Shown in pieces: positions 34,966 through 48,900 of a stretch of DNA of 64,000 nt. A program made the translations under genes and the position numbers. The DNA is from Phallus indusiatus (lineage: Eukaryota; Basidiomycota; Agaricomycetes; Phallales; Phallaceae): positions 1,298,962-1,362,961 of the forward strand of contig JAQFWX010000009.1 of assembly GCA_027605045.1 (NCBI GenBank), written 5' to 3'. Position 1 is the stretch's first letter. Each line of letters starts with the position of its first letter. Below the pieces are notes generated by a model that saw only the letters and a list, made by a program, of their open reading frames with translations, searched no databases and was not told the origin of the DNA.

Positions 34966-35926
34966 TTTTCTTTCTCTTCCTTTTTTTATCATTTCTCTAT
35001 TTATTTGTTCTATATATAGGATTATTTCTCAAGTATTTAAATGTTCCTATCAGTGTGCGGCCTCTGCTTTACAAAGTCGCGGAGACGAGGAAAGAGAGAT
35101 GCAAGAGTTGAGTTAACTGCCTGAATCAGAGTGGGACAACATACTTTGAAACGGGTTCGTCAATCTCAACAAAGTCTTATCCCATTCCCGTTTCCTGGTT
35201 GCAAAAATAAAATTGAAACTGTAAAAATATCCTGAATGAGAGAGTGGATTAAACAGTAATCATGTAATCAAATTGAAAATGGAAAGAAAAAATAATTAAA
35301 TATCTAGTACGTTTTTTTTCCTATTTTCAGTTTGGAGCAAAATTAGGGTCTCTAAAAGTTAGATGAAAAATTTGCAAGTGCCTTTGAACAATGATAACTT
35401 TGGCTTAAATCTGTGTAGCAAAGATAATACTAATCTTACGGGTGTTTAGTATATAGAATGAGCCAATTACTCATTACACTCGGTCACTTATATAAGACGG
35501 TGACCTAAGGTCAATTGTTTAAGTAAGCTATCTGAACACCTGCTTGGATCTCGACTAATTCATATTCAACTGCTAAACGATGCGCGTCCCTTATACATTT
35601 CTTACGTGTCTTTTCACGCGTTTTTCACGCGTTTTTTTTTCCATTAACATCAAACATCGGAGTTTATTTGATTTTTTACTGCCTGTAGTCATGCTTGGCT
35701 CCGTTTTTCAGCGCAGATCCCGCAGATGTGATATATACATATAAAGTTTTGTTTTCAGGTGTATTTACGCACACAACATCCTCCACCTTCTCCACTGCTG
35801 CTTCCTACACGAAAATCTCTCAATGACATCTGTGTAAGTCCTTGCTGTTGGAATACGCGTTTAGCTTATTCTTTCTAGACAAGCTAAATCCGCGAAGTAT
35901 TCTTCAAGAACTCTTTGGTGCCGGTT
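34966..35926. other. Upstream region of the helicase gene
   Basis: No gene is seen. A TATA-like ATATATACATATAAAG lies at about 35732-35750 and is followed by pyrimidine-rich sequence to about 35860, a plausible promoter for the gene starting at 35927. A small spliced 5' exon (ATGACATCT|GTGTAAGT at 35823) is possible but puts a stop in frame. Confidence 0.4.
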
Positions 35927-38900
35927 ATGGTCTACAAGGGTGCAGAAGGTCGTTATATGTGCCCTGTCTGTAATGAAGGTTTCCCGACACCTTCAGCAAT
36001 TAAACGTCATGTAAAGATACATGATACGCCTGAGACGGGTAAGTGATTCGAAATACAAGTATATTCCCCTGTATTTACATTTTTACTTTTAGACGATCAA
36101 AGTGATTCGCCACCCCTGTCTTCTTTGCCAAAAGTACAAACCGATAGCGAACTCGTTTCCGACAAGGTACTCCAGGATTTGGGTTACGTCGTCAACACTC
36201 GTGGTCGTTTCCTCGTCTGTCTCGAGTGCCAAGAACCGGTCCTACCTTCATTCGCATCTGGACACTCGCATGATCAACATAAGATGCCCAGGTTCAACCA
36301 AAACGTTCTCGAGCCGTACATTCTCAAGCACAAGCTCTTTGAAAATCCGGAAGAAGCCGACTTTTTCAAGTCCTCATCTCCCCAACCCGCGTTCGAAGGG
36401 GTCAAGGTTCACATGGTATATCGGTGCAAGAGATGTCCAGAGGTTGCTGGTACTCCCGGGTCTGCGGAAAAGCATTGGAGTGAAAAACACAGAGGCATTC
36501 CTTTCAAGGAACCTCGGGTTGAGCTGGGCCAAAAATGTGGTTTTCTACTGAATTCCGCCGCTGGCTTCTTGTGCGTAGCCGCATAACCTCGTTGACCATG
36601 GACGACGCTTTGCAAGCATGTCTCGACGCATATCATGCCCTTCCGGAGAATGTGGAGCCCGCGCACACGAATGTTAGAGAGCCTCCGCCATGGCTGAGGA
36701 AGCTCGGGTGGCTTGAATGGGTGCAGGACTACAATCCAGCTGTCGTGGACGGTTTCGTGGAGTCTGTCAAGAAGAACCCTCTGCTTAAGCGTTTATCCAA
36801 TATCCTGACCGACTACTTGACATTGTCGATGGAGGTTCTCAAAGACATTCCCCCACCAGTCCGACAGAGGCTTAAATCGGTTACCACGTATGTTTCTCTT
36901 CTATGCTATTATTACACGCGTCTTATTCTCTCCTAGAGACATAAAACCGTTGATGTTTAGTGCACCGGACTGCAAACGTCGCTCAACAAATATGCGGTCC
37001 TGGTAGCATTCATCATCACCTGCCATCTTCTTTTGGGGACTGAACGCGACGCACCACTTCCTAACCTGCTGAACGAGAAACAATCCGAGGCCGTCAAAGC
37101 CCTCCATAGTGTTTTGGTTCAAGACACGGCTGACTCGGATCAACCTTTTCCATATGCTCTCTTGCATGATGTCTTGACCAGCTTCTTTTTATACGAGTTC
37201 GAAGGCCCGCAAGTCAAGGCGACGGGTGATCCGGTGCTTATGGCGCTGGTATGGTATAACAGGAGGAAAGACGGTTCTTTCAAGCGACCGGGAGATATCA
37301 CACAAACATTTGCTGCAGTTCAGTTCGTAGCTAGATGTGCCGCTATGGTGCATGCTGACACGCATGCGGAGCGTTCTAAAGGAGCATCTAACGTTTACAA
37401 GTAAGTTAATTATCCGTCATCTGTTACTTTTACTAAAAGAGTTTCAGGGAGATGGAAAAGATTCATCCGCTGATGCTTCAAGGATCCCGCACTCCATTAG
37501 GCAATATTTACGCCTATTGGATTATTCTACTTAGGGCTGCTATGGACGATGTCGGGTTCGCGAACTTCATGTATATTTCGGAGGATGACATGTCGTTTAC
37601 GTACAAGGGTTCACCAGCCACTGTCGAGCGACTCCGACATATGATATTGCACCACTTGGATGAGGGAGAGAGGGTTCTCTTCCAAGACATTCTATTTGGT
37701 CTCGATATTCCGGCACTGTCCACACTCACTGGGCATATCTATGACGATACGTCAAATGTCGATGTCGGCTATTCATTTCTCACCGACAAGAGGAATCGAT
37801 TTCCTAACGGCTACCAGTGCCTTATGGAAGCAATGTTTGCAACTGGAGACCCTGACCTTTGCAGATTTTTCGGACTGCATATAAAAGGTGGGTGGGTTTG
37901 GAACAAGGTCAACTGTCTCAAGTGGCTGGAAGACTGCCAACGCTTCCTCCGTCACCTTCTCATTGCGTCACACATGACCCACGGCCAGCCTACAAGAGGT
38001 ACCGAACTCATGTCAACAACGTTTGCCAACATGCGGGACTACCCACGTTCCATCATGGTCGTCATGAACGAGGCCGTCAACGCTCTCGCACCAAGTAAGC
38101 CGGAGAGCATGACGCAACAACGCAAGCTCTCTCCGCATTGGTTCTGTCCACAAAACTCACGTCAGCTACTCATCTATCTTCTAATTGTTCGGCCGGTGGA
38201 GATAGCTATTACGAGAGCTTTGTTTCCGCATATAGCAGGAAATTACGAGTACTATTTATACACGGGGCTCGGTGGGCAGTGGGAGTCAAAGGATTTGAGC
38301 TCGCTGCTTTACAAAACAACGCAAGATTTTCTCGGGCTCGATTCAGGTTTCGGTCTGGCGGACATGCGTCAGATTCTGATCGCTCTATACTACCGTCATT
38401 GCAATTCTTTATATTCGGAGTCGGAGAGCAAGACGGTGATGGACGCTTTTGCGGAGGAAATCGGAGACAAGCAGGCTAACCACAGCTCGCAAACACGAAG
38501 GGCTCATTACGGTATACAAAAGAGCGAGATGGGATCTATTCCGAGTGACACAGTACGGGCGATACGCATGGTAAGTTGACCGTGCATATATGAAGGTTTG
38601 TTCTGATAGTTTTCTTACAGTACAGTCGTGGTGTACATGAATTTTGGAAGGTTGGGCACCCTCGTTCTAAGACACAGGATTCGGTGCCACAGGATTCGGT
38701 GCCGGATGTCGAAACCAATGTCAATGACAAGGCCTTGCTTGTCGCTATCCAACACGGGTTTAATGATGTCCAAGACGGCCTTCAGATGTCTTTGGCTGAC
38801 ATGAAGAAATGGTTAGCATGTGCACTACAAGAGACAACTGCGACTACAGCAAATGCCATTGTCAAAGCAATAAAGGACGACACGGCTTCCATTCCCTCCT

Positions 38901-41334
38901 ATGACCACCTTCCGTCCGCCAGTCTCCTCACCACTCTTCGTAAATGGAATCCGACATTTACGTCATTCCGTTCGGACGAGCAAGCTCTAGCTCTGGCGCG
39001 AGTTATAGAACGCCAGGAGCACCAGCTCGTTATTCTTCCTACTGGGGAAGGGAAGAGCTTGCTTTGGATGCTTCCGGCTCAGACGTGCTGGCTTGACAAA
39101 ATCGTGGTCGTCGTCGTTCCTTTTGTTGCGCTGATGGTAGACTTGGAAGAACGCTGTCGCTCTATGGGGATTACGTGCAGTCATTGGCCACCTCGGACAG
39201 GCGAATACTGCAAAGACCACGGGGTTGTCTTTGTCTCTGCTGAACAGGCGATTACGAGCAACTTTAAAGACTACGCACGCGGTCTTATCGCGCAGGATCT
39301 ATTGGCGACGATCGTTTTGGACGAATGTCACCTTGTTCTGGCAGCAAGCAAATATCGAACGGGTTTACCTTTCCTCAGGGAACTTTACGGACTCGGTCAA
39401 CCAATACTATGTACGACAGCGACACTACCTCCACATTTGGTCCCTCATTTCAAGAATGCCCTCAATGTTTCGCATATACAAGTCATGCGTCGTACTAACA
39501 AGTACTCAAACCTCCGGATCTCGGTTGACGTGAAGAAGACTCGTGAAGATCGGATGGAGGCAGTGATCAAGAAAGCTCGGGAATGGTTGCCGGTTCTCCG
39601 TCAGCGCAATCAGTCGGCTCTCATCATCTGTAAGACGACGGCAGAATGTGAAGAAATTGCTGCAGCACTGGATGTCGAGCCCTACCACGGGTCTTTGGAT
39701 GCTGAGACAAAGGTTAAACGGTTTCAGCGATTTCGACAGGGCAACGAAAACATTTTGGTGGCCACGACTGCTCTGGCGGTGGGTGTTGATTTCGCCAACG
39801 CGATCGGGTTAATGCTGGTCGGACCGATGTTTGATATGCTCACACTTGTACAAGTATTGGGACGGGTGGGACGGAGCAAGGATATAACGGTGGCATTCTG
39901 TCATATGATCGTCGATGTCAGGCAACAGTCCAACGTCATTGGAGAGGACCTACTCGGTGCAGGTCCTTTGAACTCTATGATCTTTGATAAAACGGTGTGT
40001 CGAAAGCTCCCTTTGACCGCCTTTGTTGAAGGGACGGTGGCTTCGTGTTTATCTGGACACATCCTTTGCGATGTTTGTCAGGGGTTTTGGAAAGCGAAGG
40101 ATGCGAGTATAAAGGACCTCGGGATTTGATCGATGAGTAAGTTTGTTTTGCTATGTCTTTCAAAGTTCTTCTGAGACCGTTTTGTAGAGTTTATGGACAG
40201 GATATCAAGGAGCCTTTAAGAATGGAGGAGGAAGAGCATGACTTCGGATACATAGACGTCGAACCTACTTCGGTAGAGAAAGAACAGGAGGCCGTAAGGT
40301 ATATCAAAGATTTATAGGATATTTCAGATGCTCATACGACTGACAGGAATAAACGGACTCTGGCAGACGTGATAGGAGAGCCGATATCTTCTGTGCGATC
40401 AGTGCGATCTCGGATTGAAAGATCGAGTCAATCGGCAAATCATACACCACCGCCGGTCGATAAACAGTCAGGTTCTACAAAGGTTCTTGCACTTGATACC
40501 CCACCTCAAATCAGTATACCAGCACCGTCCTCTCTCCATTCCCTTTTTTCCTTCAACGCACCGTTGTTCGTAAAAGAAACTCCCAAACGTGGCCCTTCTG
40601 AAATCTCAACTCCCTTACGGTATGTTCCGTCAGGCGCATCATTGTCAATGAAGACACCAAGTTCACGTTCAAATGCACCTTCTCAACGAGCCATCGCCAG
40701 TCCCATCGGTCTTTCTTCATCGTCATTCATCCGGGCTAGTGCTCTGCCATCTGTAGTTCCGTCAGCCAGTGTAGCTACAGCGATGCAGAAGCAGGTAACT
40801 AAGGATGGTGAGAAGGCAGTGAGTGACAATGAACAAGCAGTGGCGTCGGTTATGAACAAACTGAAAAACGTTTGCGTTCTCTGTTGGTTGATAAACGATG
40901 TACTTGACTTCCAGCATAAGACGGTGCTATGTCATAGGGAAGAACGCAGACAAATGTTAAAGGCTTTCAAAGGACTGCGGGTACCGACGGATCATACTGG
41001 CACTCGGGATTGGTTGTGTTACAGATGCTACGTACCGTCGATGAACCCAAAGTTCATGCACTTTAAGCATCCGGAGAATGAGGGTAATGATGGATGTGAG
41101 TTGGCGCATATATTTCGGACAGTGATATGGGGGTGCTGGCATATCAGAGATATTAGACAAGTGTTGGTTACATACTTTGAACCTCGGGATCGGGTAGGGA
41201 ATCTGATTATAGAGGAGGTGGACTGGTTGAAGTACTTTGAATGGTGCTTCAGGCCACATAAGGACGGGTCACGGGTTATGAATTATTTCCTTATACTGTT
41301 ATGGGTAGCAGGACGTAGTCGATATTGTAGCTAG
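35927..41334 (+). CDS. Telomere-linked RecQ-type helicase with C2H2/OrsD N-terminus
   Basis: Exons: 35927-36038, 36093-36887, ~36937-37400, 37448-38570, 38621-40136, 40188-40298, 40347-41334. The N-terminus has a C2H2 finger (YMCPVCNEGFPTPSAIKRHV) and an OrsD/DUF3505-like Cys/His region. The central 370 residues resemble the OrsD-associated region. The helicase core in exon 5 has PTGEGKS (Walker A, ~39038), VVVPFVALMVDL, DECHL (~39320), TTATLPP and motif VI-like QVLGRVGRSKD. The C-terminus has a Cys-rich zinc module (CVLCW...CHR...CYRC...GCELAHIF). This layout fits the telomere-linked helicases of fungal subtelomeres, proposed to act in chromosome-end recombination. Three -1 breaks (36531-36535, ~36970, ~40113) interrupt it; adding one base at each restores the frame. 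It ends about 22 kb from the telomere. Confidence 0.85.
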
Positions 41335-41649
41335 AGACGTATATTATATCCATCTGATCTTTTATATCGGAAATGCTGGGCTGAATCCTCACACCAACTC
41401 TTAGAATATACCTACGGAATCGACTGACCAGGGAATTTCATGTTGCAGAAAAATGAAACTTTATTACATACACTTAGCCTTTTGGTGGCATAATTCGATA
41501 AAAAAGAAATACAAAAATGACTGATTACAAAACTAACCTATGCCTCTATCTGAGCAGATGAAGCAAGATGAGGGATGAAATGATACATTTTAGAAAAGAC
41601 AAAAGACATTGATTAGTGTTTGGGGTTTGATACGCTGTTATATATTGCC
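41335..41649. other. Convergent intergenic region
   Basis: AT-rich spacer between the 3' ends of the helicase (+) and the JmjC-like gene (-). No further gene is seen. Confidence 0.5.
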
Positions 41650-44600
41650 TTACAAAGGGCGACAGGCACTCCTGTCCATCAAGCGATCGATAGCCGGTTT
41701 ACTGTTCTTTTGCTCCCACTCCTCAATACGGTTCTCTAAAGTTGTGAATAACTCCCACAGGTCAGTTAATTGTAGTACTTTTTTGCATAGCTTCGAGAGG
41801 ATATGCGTTGGTCATACAAGGACCAAGGCGCTTGTAGACTCTTGCTGTTTTCTGGAAGGGAGGGTTCAAAGGCATTGGGGTGAATGCACATAGCGATGAG
41901 AGCGACAAGGTCTTCCAGAGAAGGTAAGAGGGTACCAACTCCCTCAACCTCTGAAATTGCATCGGATGATGGTCTGTGCATGCCGGAAAATAATCAATGT
42001 GACTGCATGTCAATGCTAAGCGCGAATGTTGTATACCTTTCATAACATTTTCAATTGCTAAATAATAATACTTCCATATAGAATGGAGCACAGATTCGGA
42101 AGAGATATGTGACGTGTTCGCATCTTGGTGCCCAGAAATATGCTCCCTTAAACCGACTTCGAGGGACTTAACGAGGGCTGAACCCAAGAACATGTGGCCT
42201 CCTTCTGCGATGCAGTCCGTAGCGTTCAACACAGCATAGTGTGTTCCTGGAGGCATAAACCTATAATAATAGTGACGCAAAAAAGAGTTTAAATGTGAAA
42301 CATATAGCCTTACAATACTGATCCTTCTTCGACGACAAAATATATAAAACTTGCCCGCTCCACATCCAGCTCAGCAAGTCCTTCTGGTCCATCCAAAATG
42401 AACCAAATCTTGGTGCCCTTAAGGCAGCGAATCCAAGTCGCCATGCGTCCAGCTTCATAGCGTAACATAGTTAAGGCTGGCTGAGTTGCAAACAAATTCC
42501 ATCGCATGAAGTTGGCTGGAAACCCAGCACCCTCCATTAATCGTCCGCCTACGGTATCCAAAGCGACATGTCTGATAAACTTGCAATTAGTAGTTGCAAA
42601 TGTGAATTTATCTCACTTACTGAATGATGTTGGGAGGTGATAGTGTTGGATTTGAAACATTCAACATGTTGACTGCCCGACGGCCTCCTTTAATGATATC
42701 CTTAATTGACGCAGCAGCAAAGTATTCAATTCCGTCATGTTCTACGGTGTAACGTCTAAAATCTGGATTTTAAACTGTAAACAACGAGAAAGACACAAAG
42801 CAGGTGTTGTGATACCTTGTACTTGATGCGGGGTATGCACATCCAAGCGATAGGTCCCCTCAATATCGGCCAAATTTAGAACAGGGGCATCGTATAAAGC
42901 ATCAACTTGAGAGGAGCGACGTTGAGGAATGAACATGACTGGTTTTTTGGACAAAAGCTTGTCCCACTTCCATCTTTCCTCAACCCCCACACCGCATGTT
43001 TCGAAACAATGTAAATCTGATAGGGAAAAAACTGCAGGAGCGTCCTTGGTTTCCTCCGCGCCGTGGGCTTCGTCGACATAAGTTGTGGTTGTGTAGTCTT
43101 GTAACGTTGCTGGCCGAGAATTGGCTATTAATGAAGCTGCGTACTTTTTATACTCCTCCTATAGCTGCTTGAGTAAAGGGGTCGGTGTTAGAATATAAGA
43201 GGACTTACACAGCCGGTCGGCCATGTTAGAGGAAATGTCACAAACTGACGGCGGATTGAAGAATCGTCCTCTAACATAACGTAACGGAGGACAGTAACCT
43301 CATCCTCTAGAGTTTGGGGTCCTAGGCTTGGCGGGCAATTTATCCGCACGGGCCTGTCGTAGTTTTCTAAAATCTAAAAGACGATGTTCAGAAATTCATA
43401 AAAAAGAAGAAAATGTAACACACTTTGGGATCAGACTCTTTTTCAACAGGAGGGAGTCCTTCAACACCCTCTAATTTGATCTCCGTGAAAGGGACCCAGG
43501 TAAACTGACTGCCTACAACAGAACGCACCCACGGGTCCATCATATGCTTGCGAGCAACGTCGGTTGTGTCGGGAATCAAAGGAAGGTGGGACGTCTTATT
43601 TTTCCTTGTGACTCCACTATCCGAACCGCGCTTTTTCTTCTTCCGCGTATTTGGTCCACTTCTGGGATATTTTCTTTTGTTACCGGATTGCTGATAGATC
43701 ATAAGCCTTTCAGTTATAGACACTAAAGTAACAGGAAACTTACGCCTTTCTTTTGGAAGTCACTGTTGGGGCTATCTTGCAGGGTATCGAGTGAACCGCA
43801 TCCTTCCCTTCCCTCATCCGTCCCGCTGTCATTATCAGGTACATTTTCGTTGAATCCGCTATCATCTATGCCACCTCCGTTGGCATTTATATTAATGTGA
43901 TGTTTTCCTATTGCACTTGTCAGGGAAGGCCGCGGCTGACAGCTCTGTTCAAAACGTATCGGGCTCGGTTGAGAGCTCTTCATCAGCTTGGTGGGTAATT
44001 CTTCCAACTGGATATCTACGACGGAAAACTCTGCTAAACCTGATCCCGCGCGTCCCATTTTCCACAATGTGGCTATGATGTGGGCATCATCGCTTTGCTC
44101 CCCTGCTTCTATCATAAAAGGCCATGGCTGGCGACTGGGCTGACGCTCTGTCGGATTCAATTCGGTGCTCTTCACCAATTCGCTGCATAATCCATCCAAA
44201 GAGATATCAAAGGAATTACTGCGTGACTTGGCGACGAGATTTGATCCTGCATGCTCCATTCTCCGCACCGCTGCCATAATCTGGGTCACGTGTCGCCATA
44301 TGGCCTTCTCACCAGCCACGGAGCATTCGCTGGTTGCGGGAGGGTATTCGAAGGCAGACTGCACAAGCTTGTCAGGTTCCGAATGCTGAATGAATCGGGA
44401 GATGTAAACCTTACTGTAATTATTCTTGATAATGAAAAATGTTTGTTATCATATCTGAATTTCATTAAATTAACCTCCGGATTCAAAACAAATACGGGTG
44501 AATGACAAAGTGCAATTGCGGCTATGGTAACACGTTTTTGTGTTTTCTTGGCAGCAGAATCGAGTATATCGTCCAGCATAGTTTTAACACGCTCATCCAA

Positions 44601-45600
44601 GGTCATATACCTTTTCAAAAGTGTCATACATCACCGGTTAAACTCAACCAGAAAAACTTACTTGAGAGCACTTTTCAGCCGAGAAACATAATTAGGTTCA
44701 CGGATCTGATAACGCATCAGTCATTTGTTCTGTCGTTCATAACAATATAACTTACATTGAGAACGAATAATAGGCTTGTTGTCAGCGCCCACATATTGGA
44801 GGAGGCCAGATAGGCAAGGGAGGTATTGTACAGGTTCATAGCCGTGGCCGCCGTATGGACATGGTCGAGAATTTGATCACCGTTTTCCCACCTGCTTGGG
44901 TGAGTCTCATTTGACGAGAGAACTAAAAGACATGCCATCTTTGATTAATGGTGTGCTGTATCTGATGTATAAAACATACCTTCATTTCCATCGTTATTGT
45001 CGTCTGTTTCTGTCACACTGGACGCGGAGGGCATAGGTGAGGGCATGTAACGGGGGTGTAACATGACGGAGAGCCGTAAAAAATCCTTGAAAGTTTTTTG
45101 TACATCTTTATCTTCCAATCCGAGAAATGAAGCACTGTATCCCCTGCACGATGAAACGAGTCACAAGTCCATTGGGGATGGGTGAAGAACTTGAGATTGG
45201 TGTCGGGCTCCTCTCCGATAAAGCTCCAAACCAACACATCCAGAAGGTGTGTGGCTAAGAAGTCGCACATCACTGTCGGAGAAAGATCGTGAATAGGGGT
45301 GGCAATCTCGGCCCCAAAACCACAAGCGTTCCATAATTCGCCCTTTGCCTGCAATTGAGACTCCAGTTTGTCTACGCAGCGTGCCGTAGCGTCGAGCAAC
45401 TGTCGTGGTTCAGGTTCCAGATTGATTGATAGATGTTCAACCTCCCGTTGCCATGTGTGACTGGCAGACTTCTTTTTCCATTTTGCCATGCTAAAGATAT
45501 CCGACCGAAAACAGGCTGATGCGACGTATGGCGTAAAGGGTAGCCATTTCTGGTCTTGGGTTTGAAAAGAGGGTTGCGTTTTACAGGAGGCATTTTTGTT
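41650..45600 (-). CDS. JmjC-like cupin protein, degenerate metal site
   Basis: About ten exons. The N-terminal region (45600-44290) is mostly helical and unrecognised. The middle has two tandem ~60-residue repeats (IMAAVRRMEHAGSNLV... and IIATLWKMGRAGSGLA..., 44290-43910), then a nuclear-localisation-like KRKYPRSGPNTRKKKKRG. The C-terminal third (43400-42050) resembles the large basidiomycete JmjC family: FATQPALTMLRYEAGRMATW, IRCLKGTKIWFIL, LFMPPGTHYAVLNATDCIAE, GGHMF. In active members the first motif is HxDxGG and the second has GTPHAV. Here HxD reads RYE and the distal His position is Tyr, so iron binding is doubtful. A last exon (LTDLWELF..., stop at 41650-41652) is reached if one base is added at T6 41779-41784. 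It is paralogous in layout to the gene at 59.5-62.9 kb. Confidence 0.65.
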
Positions 45601-45939
45601 AGAGCTGGTGTTGAGGAAGTAAGTTGAAGGGCATATTTAATTGGGATAAGAAAATCTACCCATGTGTTCTTTTATTCATGGTCGCAATGAGGATAATACA
45701 AGGTAAACCGATCGCCGTCTGGGCTCATATGTAAACCTTGCGCACAAGCCGAGCCCGCTGTAGGCCGTGACATGCCATCTGTCACCATGTCACGTGTCCT
45801 CATTTCCTAAGCGAGTAGTCTTTGGACCTACTAGTGCTGTGTTTCAATTGTTAAAAGACGTTGTTACACATGTAAAGCACTCGCTTGGATAAACGTCTAA
45901 CGTGTATTTAACAGAGGAATGTTATGATAAACATCGAGA
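45601..45939. other. Spacer between JmjC-like gene and BRR2 pseudogene
   Basis: No gene or repeat is recognised. The sequence GTCACGTGTCCTC at 45787 includes a CACGTG E-box-like palindrome upstream of the minus-strand JmjC-like gene; its function is unknown. Confidence 0.35.
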
Positions 45940-48900
45940 GTCCTTGCATCGTCCATATCTCTTTAGGATAGACCACAGAATTTTGCGCGATATCCCACTT
46001 GGCCCGAGCAGTGGCCTTCCACTTAAGCCTATTAGACATCAACCAATCTAAAACCACCGTTTCCTCAGACGTGTTATATGAACTGTATCTCTGCAGAAAA
46101 CGTTGAGGACGTGGGCACCGAGAATGAGAATGTTGCAAAGAAAGGAGACACGGTTTTGTTAATCAACCAAGATTCCTTGAAATAATGGTACACAGCCATA
46201 TCCATCGATTTGTTACACAGAAATACAAGAGTGGGATAACGAACAATGTCCCAACATCCATCAGCCAGTCAAAAAATTGGACCCAGAGACTTACACTAAT
46301 GTCGAAGTGGGGTATTTGTCTTAAAGGTGAATCTGTCTCCCACATTGCTTGCACGCATATCTGCGATAAATCCATTGCGCCGAGAGCATTCAACCATGCA
46401 TTGGACGACATAACATCGACACACGCCGACAAAAGGTTTAACACCCTTCCGAGAACGGACGCTTGATCTAGTGCAAGATCGGGTGGGAGCTGAAGGCGAG
46501 AGAAATGTGCTTGTAAAAGAAGGATTGTTTGGAAGGAAGGATCGTCGTAATTTTCGCCATCCGGAAGTTTGACGGGGACACGATCATGTATGCGCTTGAG
46601 TACCACCTCGTGGCGACGAACTGGCACAGTTTCAAATTCGGCAGAGAACGATATGATTTCCAACAGCCCTTTTAGCTTCGTAGTCTTCTTCAATGACGTT
46701 GTATAGATATCAGCTCTGTGGTAGGTTAGCAATCTCAAATTACTGTATCAACTCAAACGTACATGAAATATTGTAATAAGCAGCAATCGTTCCTATGTTC
46801 GACGGTGAAACATCCATTTCGTCTTCTATTAAATATTGTTAGCTAAAGATTTTCCCGGTATAATAATCATTAGAAAATACCAATTTCAATACAGTTGGCA
46901 GCGACAAGATCAGAGAGTGTGGTCTCAACCGACTCAGACAAAGTGGTCTGAAAGGTGCTGATGACTAACACTGCTCAGGCTATAATAGTTCGGGTTTTGT
47001 GTCATACGACGATAGAAGAGTGTCCAAGTTAAGATGTCCTGTCACTATCTTAGTAAATGCCAAAGCTTGAAGACTACGCTTACCATTACATCCTGTTTAT
47101 TCTCAATAGTCTTGACTGCAATTTCGGCCAGGAAGTAGTCGTGCATCATATGGGTTGGGAGATGCGACTCAATAGGCAATTCTTCATTCAGGAATTTTTT
47201 ATAAAAATCCTTGCGAGTCTGTTGGCACATGATGACACATCGACTCTTCTCGTCCGTCATTGGGCGACAGGCTCGACCCATCATTTGCAGTACATCCGTT
47301 ATGGGATAGTCGATATAACGATGTTCTTTACCTTCAAAAAACTGAACGCCCGTGATAATCACCATATAGGAAGATACCGCCAAGCTCCATGCCACATCCT
47401 GAAGGTGAATGAGAATAACCTAAGCACATTATTAAATGGACTTACACTCGATGCCATTATAAGTTGAATTGCTCCTGATTCAAATAAGCGTTGCACAATG
47501 CGCTTGCCTTGTTTGCTCATGGCCTGGCACTGAAAGTGATGATCACGATTTAGACTAATAGAGATTTGGGACGACCTGATACCATCTACCTGGGAGGAAA
47601 ATTGAAAATGTCGTGGGTCCGGACGCCCATCTATTCCCCAAGGTCGCGAGCGTTCGCAAGAGAAACACCGCATGCCACAATACGTGTTTTCATTTCCGTC
47701 TGTGCCGATACATACCGCGTTCTTGATATAATCACTTCGTATGTTGGACCGTTTTCCCCGCCGACTAATTGAACTTCACCGGCGATCAATAGTCCAATAT
47801 CCTGCACGTTTTTCAGCTGTTTCCAGCGACGTGAGAGTAGGTCCCGCTAAAACGAGTGAACAATCATTACTATATCGCGTTGAATCCTTGAGAATAACAC
47901 TCACCTGCGTCGGTGTACAGACAATTATATCCCCAGTCTCGAGTAAACGCAGGTCTGCACTGCGGTCTCCTGTCAAGCTAACAACTTCCTTACCGCCTTG
48001 AAGAGACCCGAACTTCTTTCTCCATTCGTCTACGCGCTGCTCAACCGTATCTTGAAATGGTTCAATACACACAGCTCGTGGTGGATTCTGTCGACTCCAT
48101 AGCCTGAGAAGAGCAAACTCCGCACATATGGTCTTTCCACTGCCGGTTGGAGCCCCAATGAAAACATTCTCGTCACTGGTATATAATGCTGGGAAGACCT
48201 GTGTCTGAATTTTGTTGAAATTCTTGATAGTCGAGGAATAGATCTCTTCGAACTCTTTGTTATGAAGCGCGGATAGTGGGAGAGGCTGTAGATCCAGGAG
48301 AGCAGTGGGAGGCGGAAATTTCTCTGGTAAAATTAGATGTTTGAACGAAATGGGAAGCCGGGTCTCTGGATGTAACCATATATCGGATATCACGGAAACG
48401 TAATGGTTTGGTGGGACAGGTTCAAACATTGGGACGGTCAATGTCACGTCATGTTCATTACCCTTGCTTTCTGCATAACGCTGTCGTAGAATGAACTGAT
48501 CATGGTATAAGACGATCTCTCCATCCACGTCTTCAACAAGTACCCAGAAAAGCTCCGATGCGCCGTGTATTTTTTCGTCCCAACGAAAATCAGGGGTTAT
48601 CGTGAGATCTATGCGAAGGAGTGAGCGGGTGGTGGGCTGCACTTGGGCTTGGATGCTGGGAAGTGTTAGATTGTGAAATGTGGTTTATGTTGAACGTGAC
48701 ATACTCTAATCTGGGAAAGTTATCCAATAATCTATGGATCTGTTTCCGGCTGTTTGTATGCCAATGAGTTCCCCTAACTCAGGTGGTGTCTAAAAGAAAT
48801 CGTCACGGGAGAAGTGAACTGTATATATGGTCGTGAACTTACGAGATCAAAGTAGCGGTACCAGGGCTAAAATATACTGTTAGCTCCATTATTTATAAAA

